This document shows positions 43,794-52,276 of a stretch of 64,000 nt of DNA, piece by piece. A model generated the notes under the pieces. The model saw only the letters and a program-made list of their open reading frames with translations. It made no database searches and was not told where the DNA came from. This stretch comes from Aliiroseovarius sp. PrR006 (GTDB taxonomy: Bacteria; Pseudomonadota; Alphaproteobacteria; Rhodobacterales; Rhodobacteraceae), in the NCBI RefSeq assembly GCF_010500215.1, contig NZ_JAAGOY010000004.1, forward strand, positions 1 to 64,000, given 5' to 3'. Position 1 is the first letter of the stretch. Each line of letters opens with the position of its first letter. A program made the position numbers and the translations under genes.

Positions 43794-44668
43794 GCGGACA
43801 CCATCAGGCTTTGTCCTGCGACAACGGCCTCCATCTGTACGGTGGCGCGGGCGGCTTCGCTTTCCAGGACATCCCATTCAGGCACGTCATTGTCCCATTC
43901 GATCAGCGCCGGACGGGCGCCCGTGCGGGCGATGACGTGGTCAAACAGCGCCCAGACGGGCTCGTCTACCGGTTTGCCATGGCTGTCGATCAGAAGTTTG
44001 CGGCCAATCTCGTCCGCGTCTTCGTCGTGACCGGCGAGGTGGATTTCCTCAACCAACTCCAGCGGGTAGGCATCCAGATAATCCAGTGCTTCAAATTCCA
44101 GATTGGTGGCCGAGATGAAAACGTTGTTCACGTCCAGCAAAAGGCCACAGCCAGTGCGGCGGGCGACTTCACGGATGAAGTCGGGCTCGGACCAAGTGGA
44201 CTCAGAAAAGGCCAGATACGAGGACGGGTTTTCCAAGAGCATCTTGCGGCCCAGAAGATCCTGTACTTCGTTGATATGGGCGCTGACCCGGGTCAGCGTG
44301 TCGTTCGTATAGGGCAGGGGCAGCAGGTCATTCAAAAACGCGCTGTCATGGGTCGACCATGCCAGATGCTCGGAAAAGCTGGCTGGGTTCAGCCAGTCCA
44401 CCAGCTTTTTCAAACGGGCCAGATGTTCGGGGTCCAGTCGGCCCTCACCACCGATTGAGGCACCAACGCCATGCACGGAAATCGGGAAGCTGTCAGCCAG
44501 ATGACGCAGTTGCGCAATCTGGCGCCCCCCGTCGCCCATATAATTCTCGGCGTGGATTTCCAGCCATGTCACGGCTCCGGGCGCGTTCAGAAGGTCTTGG
44601 AAATGCTGCGGCTTGTAGCCAACGCCAGCGCCATCAGGAAGCGTCGTGTTTTTGCATTGGTTCAGCAT
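43790..44668 (-). CDS. bufB: MNIO (DUF692) peptide-modifying enzyme (BufB-like)
   Basis: A 292-residue multinuclear non-heme iron oxidase. The TIM-barrel metal sites are visible: WLEIHAENYM, ISVHGVGASIGG, FSEHLAWS, LLENPSSY, LLLDVNNVFIS and EEIHLAGHDED. In bufferin systems the enzyme oxidises cysteines of the precursor to thiooxazole-type heterocycles that bind copper. GAAGGGC before ATG 44668 sets the start. It follows the precursor gene after 97 bp that contain a perfect hairpin. Confidence 0.9.
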   Translation of the reverse strand: MLNQCKNTTLPDGAGVGYKPQHFQDLLNAPGAVTWLEIHAENYMGDGGRQIAQLRHLADSFPISVHGVGASIGGEGRLDPEHLARLKKLVDWLNPASFSEHLAWSTHDSAFLNDLLPLPYTNDTLTRVSAHINEVQDLLGRKMLLENPSSYLAFSESTWSEPDFIREVARRTGCGLLLDVNNVFISATNLEFEALDYLDAYPLELVEEIHLAGHDEDADEIGRKLLIDSHGKPVDEPVWALFDHVIARTGARPALIEWDNDVPEWDVLESEAARATVQMEAVVAGQSLMVSA

Positions 44669-44702
44669 ATCAAAGCCCTTCGTGTTCTTGTGTGATTGGG
44701 TC

Positions 44703-44731
44703 GCTCTGGCCAATTCGGCCTTGGCCAGAGC
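44703..44731 (-). promoter_or_regulatory. Perfect intercistronic hairpin between bufA and bufB
   Basis: GCTCTGGCCAA (44703-44713) and TTGGCCAGAGC (44721-44731) form a perfect 11-bp stem with a 7-base loop. It is not followed by a T-run, so it is unlikely to be a full terminator. Such a structure can protect an upstream mRNA end from exonucleases, which would give more precursor than enzyme. Confidence 0.7.
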
Positions 44732-44765
44732 TGTCTTTTAGGGACTAGTCAGATATCCGAGCGCA

Positions 44766-45059
44766 TTAGCCGGGCAGGTTCATCTCGGTGGCTTCCAGCG
44801 AACCTTTGTGCATTTTGCCGTCTGCATCGGTGATTTCCATGGTTTCGCAGGTGCCGGCCGGAACCAGCTTCCATGCGTTGCCTTGATAGTCGACGGTCGA
44901 CGAACCGGCGCAGGTGGTGCCGGGACCAGCTGCACAGTCATTCTGGCCGGCCAGCGAAACGCCGAAGCATTTTTCATTGTCTTCAGCAAAAGCCGGAGCA
45001 GCGTTGGCAGCTACAGCAGCAGTGACGGCGCCCAGGATGGCTACAGTTTTCTTCGACAT
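44766..45059 (-). CDS. bufA1: Bufferin precursor peptide (DUF2282)
   Basis: A 97-residue precursor. The signal peptide ([25 protein letters not shown]) should be cut before EDNEKC; the family is exported after modification in the cytoplasm. Four cysteines at 31, 42, 50 and 71 sit in the DUF2282 pattern EKCFGV, QNDCAAG, TTCAGS and GTCETM. In described bufferins the central cysteines become copper-binding heterocycles. The order precursor, MNIO, DUF2063, DoxX is the full bufferin operon. The upstream gene is convergent only through a long gap, so its promoter is in 45060-45422. Confidence 0.88.
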   Translation of the reverse strand: MSKKTVAILGAVTAAVAANAAPAFAEDNEKCFGVSLAGQNDCAAGPGTTCAGSSTVDYQGNAWKLVPAGTCETMEITDADGKMHKGSLEATEMNLPG

Positions 45060-45472
45060 CGTATTTCCTTTCGGGTTTGTAATTCGTTCCGCCTCAAAGC
45101 GGTAAGGAAAAGCTAGCCGTGGGAATGGACCGTCTCCACTCACGAAAACGTGGATCACGGGCCTGTCAGGTCAGCGCGAGCGGCATATAACGCGGGCGTG
45201 AACGATTGGGCTGTTGGGGGATTTGCGATTGCCCAAGAAAACTTGCGTTTCCGCCGGGTTGGCAAATTTGCGCGGTAATGAATTGTAACGAAAACGCTGT
45301 CGCGCGGTTCACATCTTTCAGGATTGGAAACGCAGATTTTTGTAATGTTACAGCTTTCTGCGTTGCGGCAGGCGCTGGCTCACGTGTTTTGTGAACCCGT
45401 GTAACACCCCCAAGATACAAAGAAGCGCCCTCTGACCGGGTCAAAGGGCGCTTCAATTGGGGTTTTGAGGGG
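45060..45472. other. Gap upstream of bufA holding its promoter
   Basis: There is no gene in this 413-bp gap, which spans the bufA promoter and the thrS terminator. Within it lies an 8-bp inverted repeat (AACGCAGA 45329-45336, TCTGCGTT 45357-45364) enclosing a near-palindrome TGTAATGTTACA. Bufferin operons in Caulobacter are driven by an ECF sigma factor; I could not find a convincing GTAAC/CGTC-type ECF promoter here. Confidence 0.5.
45423..45453 (-). terminator. Terminator after thrS
   Basis: AAGCGCCCT...AGGGCGCTT with an inner TGACC/GGTCA pair; on the minus strand it is followed by CTTTGTATC, 20 bp past the thrS stop. Confidence 0.8.
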
Positions 45473-47419
45473 TCAGGCCAGGTCGGGCGCTGTGGCTTCC
45501 TTGGCCAGTTCAGCGGTGACTTCGTCCAGTGGCAGCACTTTCGAGTGCTTTTCGCCCAGACGACGCATCGACACGGTGCCCTCTTCGACCTCTTTCATGC
45601 CGACGGCCAGAATGACCGGCACTTTGCCGACCGAATGCTCGCGGACCTTGTAGTTGATCTTTTCGTTGCGGATGTCGGCCTCGGCACGGACACCTTGAGC
45701 TTTCAGGGTCTCGACGACCTGATGCACATAATCATCCGCATCCGACACGATCGAGGCCACAACCACCTGACGCGGGGCCAGCCAGAAGGGCAGTTTGCCT
45801 GCGTGTTCTTCGATCAGGATGCCGATGAACCGCTCGAACGAACCCAGTGTCGCGCGGTGCAGCATGACCGGGCGGTGCTTGGCGCCGTCTTCACCGATAT
45901 AGTTCGCCTCCAGACGTTCCGGCAGGAACGGGTCCACCTGCAGCGTGCCACACTGCCAGTCGCGACCAATTGCGTCGGTCAGGGTGAACTCAAGCTTCGG
46001 ACCATAGAACGCGCCTTCGCCCTCGAGGATCTCGTACTCGTAACCCGCTGCATTACAGGCGTCACCAAGTGCTTTTTCCACGCGGTCCCAGCTTTCATCT
46101 TCCCCGATCCGCTTTTCCGGACGGGTAGACAGTTTGATGGTCCAGTTGTGGAAGCCGAGGTCAGCATAGACCTTGGACAGGAACGCGATGAAACGTGCGG
46201 TTTCGTCGGTGATCTGATCTTCGGTACAGAAGATGTGCCCATCATCCTGCGTGAACCCGCGTACCCGCATGATCCCATGCAACGCACCCGAAGGTTCGTA
46301 GCGCGCACACGATCCGAACTCGGCCATGCGCAGGGGCAGGTCGCGATAGGATTTCAGGCCCTGATTGAACACTTGAACGTGGCAGGGGCAGTTCATGGGC
46401 TTCAGCGCATTCACCGCCTTCTCGCGGGCGTGATCTTCGTCCACCTCAACGATGAACATGTTTTCCTGGTATTTGTCCCAGTGACCCGAGGCGATCCACA
46501 GTTTGCGGTCCACAACCTGAGGCGTGTTCACCTCGACATAGCCGCCTTTGCGTTGCTGGCGGCGCATATAGTCCTGCAGTTCGGTATAGATGGTCCAGCC
46601 GTTCGGGTGCCAGAACACCTGACCGGGGGCTTCTTCCTGCATGTGGAACAGGTTCATCTCGCGGCCCAGCTTGCGGTGGTCGCGCTTGGCGGCCTCTTCC
46701 AGCATGTGCAGGTGTTTCTTAAGGCCCTCTTTGTTCTGGAAGGCCACACCATAGATGCGCTGAAGCATGGCGCGATCTGAATCTCCGCGCCAATAGGCAC
46801 CAGCAACGCTCATCAGTTTGAACGAGTCTGCGGGCAGCTGGCCCGTGTGTTGCAGGTGCGGACCACGGCAGAGGTCCTGCCAATGACCGTGCCAATACAT
46901 ACGCAGTGGTTCGTCGCCCGGAATGGCTTCGATCAGCTCGACCTTATAGGGCTCGTTGTTGGCCTCATAGAATTTCACCGCGCGGTCACGTTCCCAGATC
47001 TCGGTCGTGACGGGATCGCGCTTGTTGATGATCTCTTTCATCTTTGCTTCGATCGCGCCCAGATCTTCGGGCGTAAACGGCTCTTCCCGGTCGAAGTCAT
47101 AGTACCAACCGTTGTCGATAACCGGGCCGATGGTGACTTTGACGTCCGGCCAGATCTCTTGCACGGCGCGCGCCATCACGTGGGCAAAGTCGTGGCGGAT
47201 CAGTTCCAGCGCCTGATCGGGATCCTTCATCGTGTGAATGGCGATGTCGGCGTTGTCATTGATCGGCCATTGCAGGTCCCAATGGGCCCCGTTCACAGTG
47301 GCGGAAATGGCCTTTTTGGCCAGCGAGTTGGAAATGCTGGCAGCGACCTCGGCCGGGGTTACACCTGCGTCGAACGCACGCGCATTGCCATCGGGAAATG
47401 TAAGGGAAATCTGGCTCAT
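45473..47419 (-). CDS. thrS: Threonyl-tRNA synthetase
   Basis: A 648-residue class II synthetase: TGS and editing domains ([40 protein letters not shown] with the editing Hxxx[16 protein letters not shown]), the catalytic core ([45 protein letters not shown]) and the anticodon domain. GAGGAG precedes ATG 47419; the longer reading to 47539 is not supported. Confidence 0.96.
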   Translation of the reverse strand: MSQISLTFPDGNARAFDAGVTPAEVAASISNSLAKKAISATVNGAHWDLQWPINDNADIAIHTMKDPDQALELIRHDFAHVMARAVQEIWPDVKVTIGPVIDNGWYYDFDREEPFTPEDLGAIEAKMKEIINKRDPVTTEIWERDRAVKFYEANNEPYKVELIEAIPGDEPLRMYWHGHWQDLCRGPHLQHTGQLPADSFKLMSVAGAYWRGDSDRAMLQRIYGVAFQNKEGLKKHLHMLEEAAKRDHRKLGREMNLFHMQEEAPGQVFWHPNGWTIYTELQDYMRRQQRKGGYVEVNTPQVVDRKLWIASGHWDKYQENMFIVEVDEDHAREKAVNALKPMNCPCHVQVFNQGLKSYRDLPLRMAEFGSCARYEPSGALHGIMRVRGFTQDDGHIFCTEDQITDETARFIAFLSKVYADLGFHNWTIKLSTRPEKRIGEDESWDRVEKALGDACNAAGYEYEILEGEGAFYGPKLEFTLTDAIGRDWQCGTLQVDPFLPERLEANYIGEDGAKHRPVMLHRATLGSFERFIGILIEEHAGKLPFWLAPRQVVVASIVSDADDYVHQVVETLKAQGVRAEADIRNEKINYKVREHSVGKVPVILAVGMKEVEEGTVSMRRLGEKHSKVLPLDEVTAELAKEATAPDLA

Positions 47420-47579
47420 TGGCCTAGCTCCTCGTCGTTTTGGCGCCCACGGAACGCCCGGTTGCGGGTTATGTCTGCGCGTGTTTTTACCCGTGCGCGT
47501 CGCGAAGTCAACGGCGGCAACCCGAAAATCGGCTTGCATTCAGGTGGGGTGGGGGCAAGATGCGGGGCAGGAGGGGCGC

Positions 47580-48248
47580 ATGCGTAAATTTGACGACATT
47601 CTGATGATGGCGGTCGAACGCAAAGGCTCGTTCGGGGCCGTTCTGGACGACATTCCAGAGCCGAAATCAGCTGACGAGTTGGCGGCGCAGGATGACCGCG
47701 CGTGGCTTGCCTGTTTTGCCAAGGGGATATTCCAGGCGGGACTGGCGTGGCAGGTGATCGTCAACAAGTGGGACGGCATCGAAGAGGCCTTTCACGGGTT
47801 CGACATTGGTCGCTGCGCCATGATGTCCGAGGACTGGTTTGACGAACTTTTGGCCGACAAACGTGTCATTCGCAGTGCGCCCAAGATCCGGTCCATCCAA
47901 GAAAACGCCGTGTTCATTCAAACGGTTGCCCAAGAAGCTGGTAGCTTTGGACGGAAAATCGGAGATTGGCCGGCGGACGACTATTTCGGGCTGCTCGATT
48001 GGCTGAAAGCCAATGGCGCGCGGCTGGGTGGCAACACCGGCGCCTATGCGCTTCGGCGGATGGGACGCGACGGGTTCATGATGACGCGGGACGTGGTGGC
48101 GCGGTTGGTGGCCGAAGGGGTAATCGACAAGGCGCCGACCTCGAAAGCGGCCAAGGCAGCTGTGCAGGCGGCGTTCAACAGATGGCACGAGGAAAGCGGG
48201 CGCAGCTTCACCGAAATCTCGCGCGTTTTAGCATATAGTATCGACTAA
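47580..48248 (+). CDS. tag: DNA-3-methyladenine glycosylase I family
   Basis: A 222-residue HhH-GPD-fold Tag-like protein. Elements are FAKGIFQAGLAWQVIVNKWDGIEEAF (aromatic base pocket), SAPKIRSIQENAVFIQTVAQEAGSFG and LGGNTGAYALRRMGRDGFMMTRDVVARL. The zinc-binding Cys/His set of classical Tag is not present, so this is a diverged branch. Tag excises 3-methyladenine. GGAGG before 47580 sets the start. It is divergent from thrS. Confidence 0.75.
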   Translation: MRKFDDILMMAVERKGSFGAVLDDIPEPKSADELAAQDDRAWLACFAKGIFQAGLAWQVIVNKWDGIEEAFHGFDIGRCAMMSEDWFDELLADKRVIRSAPKIRSIQENAVFIQTVAQEAGSFGRKIGDWPADDYFGLLDWLKANGARLGGNTGAYALRRMGRDGFMMTRDVVARLVAEGVIDKAPTSKAAKAAVQAAFNRWHEESGRSFTEISRVLAYSID

Positions 48249-48261
48249 GAAGGATAGAGGA

Positions 48262-49011
48262 TTGACCGCATATCTCGACACGGCGCAGGGGCGCCGCATT
48301 GCTTATGTGAAGACCGAGGGGCAGGGGCCGACGATCCTGTTCCTGTCTGGTCTGAAATCGGACATGGAAGGCACCAAGGCCGTTGCGCTTGAGGCTTGGG
48401 CGAAAGAGCAAGGCCGCGCCTTCATGCGGTTTGACTATTCGGGCCACGGCGTCAGCTCGGGCACGTTTGCCGAGGGCAGTATTGGCGAATGGCACGAGGA
48501 TACGCTGGAAGTTGTCGACAATCTGATCGACGGGCCGATCTTGGCTGTCGGTAGTTCGATGGGCGGCTGGCAGTCGCTCTTGCTATCGCGCGCACGGCCC
48601 GAGCGGATCATGGGGTTGGTGACCATCGCTGCCGCGCCGGATTTCACCGAAGATGGATACTGGGCCAGTTTCTCTGACGCACAGAAAGAAGAGATGGAGC
48701 GCGAGGGCTTTCTGTCCATCCCCTCCGACTATGACGAGGATTACATCATCACCAAACGCCTGATCGAGGATGGCCGGAACCAGATGGTGCTGCGCTCGCC
48801 TCTGCGGTTGGATATGCCGGTGCGCTTCTTGCAGGGGACGGAAGACGACGCGGTGCCGACCTCGCAAGCGGTGAAACTGCTGGAACATGTCGAAGGCGAT
48901 GATATCCGTCTGATCCTTGTGAAAGGGGCGGATCACAGGTTCTCGGACGATGAATGCCTGCGTACGATCCAGAAAATGGTCAAGGTCGTTCTGGCCCGAG
49001 GTGCAGCATGA
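48262..49011 (+). CDS. Alpha/beta hydrolase, ABHD10/palmitoyl-thioesterase type
   Basis: A 249-residue hydrolase with nucleophile elbow GSSMGG, an Asp in FLQGTEDDAVPT and His in KGADHRFSD. The FLSGLKSDMEGTKA loop and RFDYSGHGVSSG match the ABHD10-like group. The start is TTG at 48262 with AAGGA seven bases upstream; no ATG lies near. It follows tag by 13 bp and is coupled to the next hydrolase by an ATGA overlap. Confidence 0.82.
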   Translation: MTAYLDTAQGRRIAYVKTEGQGPTILFLSGLKSDMEGTKAVALEAWAKEQGRAFMRFDYSGHGVSSGTFAEGSIGEWHEDTLEVVDNLIDGPILAVGSSMGGWQSLLLSRARPERIMGLVTIAAAPDFTEDGYWASFSDAQKEEMEREGFLSIPSDYDEDYIITKRLIEDGRNQMVLRSPLRLDMPVRFLQGTEDDAVPTSQAVKLLEHVEGDDIRLILVKGADHRFSDDECLRTIQKMVKVVLARGAA

Positions 49012-49976
49012 AGGGCCCGTTACGCGCCGCAATGGGCGTCTCCGCAGTGGTTGCCGCCCTGTTCGTAATCGGCCCGTACGAGCCGGTTGACCTGAATATT
49101 CAATTTGATGAAGCCGCTATCGGCCCGGATCCCGATGCCTATCTGGCGAGCCGCGAAGCGGTGTTCGACGATCTGGTCGAGGGCGCAGAAAAGCAGATCG
49201 TCTGGGCGGGCGAAGCAGGGCAGAAGACGCCCTTGTCCGTCGTCTATATCCACGGCTTTTCCGCCACCCATCAGGAAATCAGCCCGGCCCAGCAGCTGGT
49301 GGCCGAGGGGCTTGGGGCAAACCTTTATAACGCCCGTCTAGCCGGGCACGGACGTAGCGCTGAGGCAATGGCCGGTCCAACAGTCAATGACTGGATGGTC
49401 GATTTCAGCGAGGCGATGGCAATCGGACGTGCCATCGGGGATGAAGTCCTGATCATCTCGACCTCGACTGGCGGCACCGTCACTGCGCTTGGCATGTTTG
49501 ATGAAGCGGCATCCAAAGCAGTGAAGGGGATCACCTTCATCTCCCCCAATTTCGGAATCAAGGCTTCCAAAGCTGCTCTTCTGACCTTCCCGGCTGCGCG
49601 TCACTGGGTGCCCCTGATCATGGGCGCCAACCGTGGCTTCACGCCGATCAACGATGCGCAAGCCAAATACTGGACCGAAAGCTATCCGACCACCGCGCTG
49701 ATGCCGATGGCGGCGATGGTGAAGGTTGCGGCGAATTCGGGCTATGGGATCGTCGATGTGCCAGCGCTGTTCATCTATGCGAAAGAGGATCAGGTGGTCT
49801 CGGCTGACGCGATCGAGAAGGTTGCCGCAGGCTGGGGCGGGATCGTGCATCGGCACGTGGTGTCACCCGGGGTGGCCGAGGATCCGATGGGGCATGTGTT
49901 GGCGGGCGACATTGTCAGCCCGAATGGCACAGATCCCACGGTTGCAAAAATTCTGGACTGGGCGCGCGGGTTATAA
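49008..49976 (+). CDS. Alpha/beta hydrolase with N-terminal membrane anchor
   Basis: The protein has 322 residues. One hydrophobic N-terminal segment (AAMGVSAVVAALFVIGPYEPV) may be a signal peptide or anchor. YIHGFSATHQEISP is the oxyanion loop, and the nucleophile elbow is STSTGG, so Ser replaces none of the usual pattern (G-x-S-x-G appears here as S-T-S-T-G). Asp in YAKEDQVV and His in DPMGHVLAG complete a triad. ATGA overlap with the upstream hydrolase. Substrate unknown. Confidence 0.75.
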   Translation: MKGPLRAAMGVSAVVAALFVIGPYEPVDLNIQFDEAAIGPDPDAYLASREAVFDDLVEGAEKQIVWAGEAGQKTPLSVVYIHGFSATHQEISPAQQLVAEGLGANLYNARLAGHGRSAEAMAGPTVNDWMVDFSEAMAIGRAIGDEVLIISTSTGGTVTALGMFDEAASKAVKGITFISPNFGIKASKAALLTFPAARHWVPLIMGANRGFTPINDAQAKYWTESYPTTALMPMAAMVKVAANSGYGIVDVPALFIYAKEDQVVSADAIEKVAAGWGGIVHRHVVSPGVAEDPMGHVLAGDIVSPNGTDPTVAKILDWARGL

Positions 49977-50042
49977 CTTGCGCCCATCCGGATGGGCGCC
50001 CACAGTTCTGCTAAAGAAGATAAAAAAATATAAGAGGCAGGC

Positions 50043-50768
50043 ATGAGGGAACCATTGGTTTTGATCCCCGGAATGATGTGCGACGCACGGGTTTTCGGGC
50101 CGCAGATTGGCGATTTGTCCAGAGATTACACGGTGATAACCGCCGCGCCAACACAGGGCGAGACCGTGCGCGAGATGGCAGCCTTGATCCTTGATCAGCT
50201 GCCGCAGCGCTTTGCTTTGGCGGGGCTCAGCCTTGGCGGGATCGTCGCGATGGAGATGGCGCGGCGTGCGCCGGACCGGGTGAATCGGCTGGCTTTGATC
50301 TCGACCTCGCCCTTGGCTGACTCGCCTGCGCAGGCCGCGTGGCGCGAGCCGCAGATCGTGCATGCCAATATCGGCAGGCTGGACCAAGCGATGTCCGAGG
50401 CATTCTCGCCCGATGTGCTAGCGCCCGGACCCAAGCGGGACGAGATTATGGAGCTTGTGTTCCAGATGGCGCGTGACATTGGGCCCGAGACCTTCGTGCG
50501 CCAAGCCCGCGCTCTGCAACGTCGATCAGATGCGCAGCGCGCACTTCAACGGTTGAAGGTGCCGACGATGGTGATGTGTGGTGCGCATGACACGATGACC
50601 CCACCAAAACGCCATGAAACCATGGCCGAGCTGGTCCAGGATGCCGAGCTGGTCATCCTGCCGGACGCAGGCCATCTGCCGACGCTGGAAACGCCCGAGC
50701 ATGTGAATATCGGCCTGCGTGCCTGGATGGAGTTGCCGCTTCAATTGCGGGTACGCGCGATCGCATAA
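50043..50768 (+). CDS. Alpha/beta hydrolase
   Basis: A 241-residue hydrolase: oxyanion loop LIPGMMCDARVF, nucleophile elbow GLSLGG, Asp in MCGAHDTMTPP and His in LPDAGHLPTLETPEHV. This is the general MenH/RutD-like esterase class. It is the third hydrolase in a row and sits beside the PHA genes, but no PHA-specific motif is present. AGGCAG precedes the ATG. Confidence 0.8.
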   Translation: MREPLVLIPGMMCDARVFGPQIGDLSRDYTVITAAPTQGETVREMAALILDQLPQRFALAGLSLGGIVAMEMARRAPDRVNRLALISTSPLADSPAQAAWREPQIVHANIGRLDQAMSEAFSPDVLAPGPKRDEIMELVFQMARDIGPETFVRQARALQRRSDAQRALQRLKVPTMVMCGAHDTMTPPKRHETMAELVQDAELVILPDAGHLPTLETPEHVNIGLRAWMELPLQLRVRAIA

Positions 50769-50793
50769 AGCATGCCTCTTAGACATGGACATG

Positions 50794-50830
50794 AAAAAAC
50801 GCGCCATGCCGGTGGGCAGGCGCGTTTTTT
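50794..50830. terminator. Bidirectional terminator between hydrolase and phaZ
   Basis: AAAAAACGCGCC pairs with GGCGCGTTTTTT around a 13-base loop; T-runs exist on both strands. Confidence 0.88.
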
Positions 50831-50848
50831 GTGTCTTTAGCCGCTGGT

Positions 50849-52165
50849 TTAGCTGGCCGCTTTCTTCACGGCCTTCACAGCAACTGGCTTGCCCTTTTTG
50901 GCGGCCTTTTTCTTGGCAGCCTGCGCAGCGTGGCGCCCGGCGTTCTGGTCGATGAAGTCCAGAACCAGCGGGCGGATGTTGTTGCGCCAGCTCTTGCCCG
51001 CGAAAATACCATAGTGACCGGCACCTTCTTCCAGATGGCTGGCCTTCTTGTCGTCCGACAGACCCGTCAGCAGGTCCAGCGCAGCGATACACTGGCCGGG
51101 GGCGGTGATGTCGTCCTTGGTGCCTTCGACGGTTTTCACGGCAACATCGGTGATGGCGCCAATATCGATCTTGTGGCCATCCACGACGAACTCGTTCTTC
51201 GCGACTTCGCAGTTTTTGAACAGACGCTCTACGGTCGACAGATAGAATTCGGCGGTCATGTCCATAACGGCCAGATATTCATCATAGAAACGGTTGTGCT
51301 TGTCGTGGTCCGAGGCCTCGCCCTTGGCGACGCGCATGATCTGATCTGCAAAAGCTTTCGAGTGGGTCTCGGAGTTCATCGACATGAAGCCAGCAAGCTG
51401 CAGCAGGCCCGGATAGACCATGCGGCCCGCACCGTCATATTTAAAGCCAACACGCTGGATCGCCAGCTCTTCCAATTGGCCCATCGTCACGCGGCGGCCA
51501 AAGTCGGTAACATCAGTGGCAGCGGCGTCCGGGTTGATCGGGCCACCAATCAGGGTCAGAGTCTGGGGCTGTGCTTCGGGGTCGATCTCGGCCAGATAGG
51601 CGGTGGCGGCCAGCGTCAGCGGGGCAGGTTGGCACACGGCCACGACGTTGATGTCCGGGCCAAGGGCGCGCATGAAATCGACAAGGTAAAGCGTGTAGTC
51701 TTCGACGTCGAACTTGCCTTCGCTGACCGGGATGTCGCGGGCATTGTGCCAATCGGTAACATAAACTTCTGCGTCGGGCAGAAGGCTGGCGACGGTCGAA
51801 TGCAGAAGCGTTGCATAGTGGCCCGACATGGGGGCAACCAGCATCACGCGGCGCGCTTTTTCCGGGCGGCCCAGAACTTTAAACTGGATCAGGTCGCCAA
51901 AGGGACGCTCGACCAGCTTCTCGATCTGGACCACGTGGTCGCGCCCATCTTCGGCCACCACGCTGGTGATGCCCCAGTCCGGCTTGACAATCATACGGTG
52001 AAAGCTGCGCTCGGTGACTTCGCCCCAGGCGGCCATCATTTGAAATACTGGGCTGGGGAACAGGGCAGTCGCCGGGTAGGAACCCATCGCTGCGGCAGTA
52101 GCACCAAGCCACTGATTCGTGTTTCGGATGGTCTCCATCAGGTCGTAGGTCGCCATGTAGCGCAT
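50849..52165 (-). CDS. phaZ: Intracellular PHA depolymerase
   Basis: The protein has 438 residues. The nucleophile is a cysteine in VVAVCQPAPLTL, as in PhaZ1 of Ralstonia, with LVAPMSGHYATLL for the oxyanion region and His in EEGAGHYGIFAGKSW. It degrades stored polyhydroxyalkanoate. The last 27 residues are rich in Lys and Ala (AAKKKAAKKGKPVAVKAVKK), a histone-H1-like tail that may tether the protein to granules or DNA. AGGGGA precedes ATG 52165. It is divergent from phaC. Confidence 0.92.
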   Translation of the reverse strand: MRYMATYDLMETIRNTNQWLGATAAAMGSYPATALFPSPVFQMMAAWGEVTERSFHRMIVKPDWGITSVVAEDGRDHVVQIEKLVERPFGDLIQFKVLGRPEKARRVMLVAPMSGHYATLLHSTVASLLPDAEVYVTDWHNARDIPVSEGKFDVEDYTLYLVDFMRALGPDINVVAVCQPAPLTLAATAYLAEIDPEAQPQTLTLIGGPINPDAAATDVTDFGRRVTMGQLEELAIQRVGFKYDGAGRMVYPGLLQLAGFMSMNSETHSKAFADQIMRVAKGEASDHDKHNRFYDEYLAVMDMTAEFYLSTVERLFKNCEVAKNEFVVDGHKIDIGAITDVAVKTVEGTKDDITAPGQCIAALDLLTGLSDDKKASHLEEGAGHYGIFAGKSWRNNIRPLVLDFIDQNAGRHAAQAAKKKAAKKGKPVAVKAVKKAAS

Positions 52166-52200
52166 GCGCAATCCCCTAAATAGCCTTTGCTTTTTTGTTT

Positions 52201-52248
52201 CTGCGTTTGCATAGTCTTTAACACATGCGGTTTTTGATATGCTGCAGT
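52201..52248. promoter_or_regulatory. Predicted PhaR half-sites between phaZ and phaC
   Basis: TATGCTGCAGT (52238-52248) is identical to the first 11 bases of the phaP palindrome, and CTGCGTTTGCATA (52201-52213) is a weaker inverted match. They sit between the divergent phaZ and phaC genes. Confidence 0.5.
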
Positions 52249-52276
52249 AGCGAAATGATAGGGGGGAATTCGTGTT

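Noticed and set aside
50831-52183. Open frame opposite phaZ (450 codons)
   Set aside because: Antisense shadow of a depolymerase with intact catalytic motifs.
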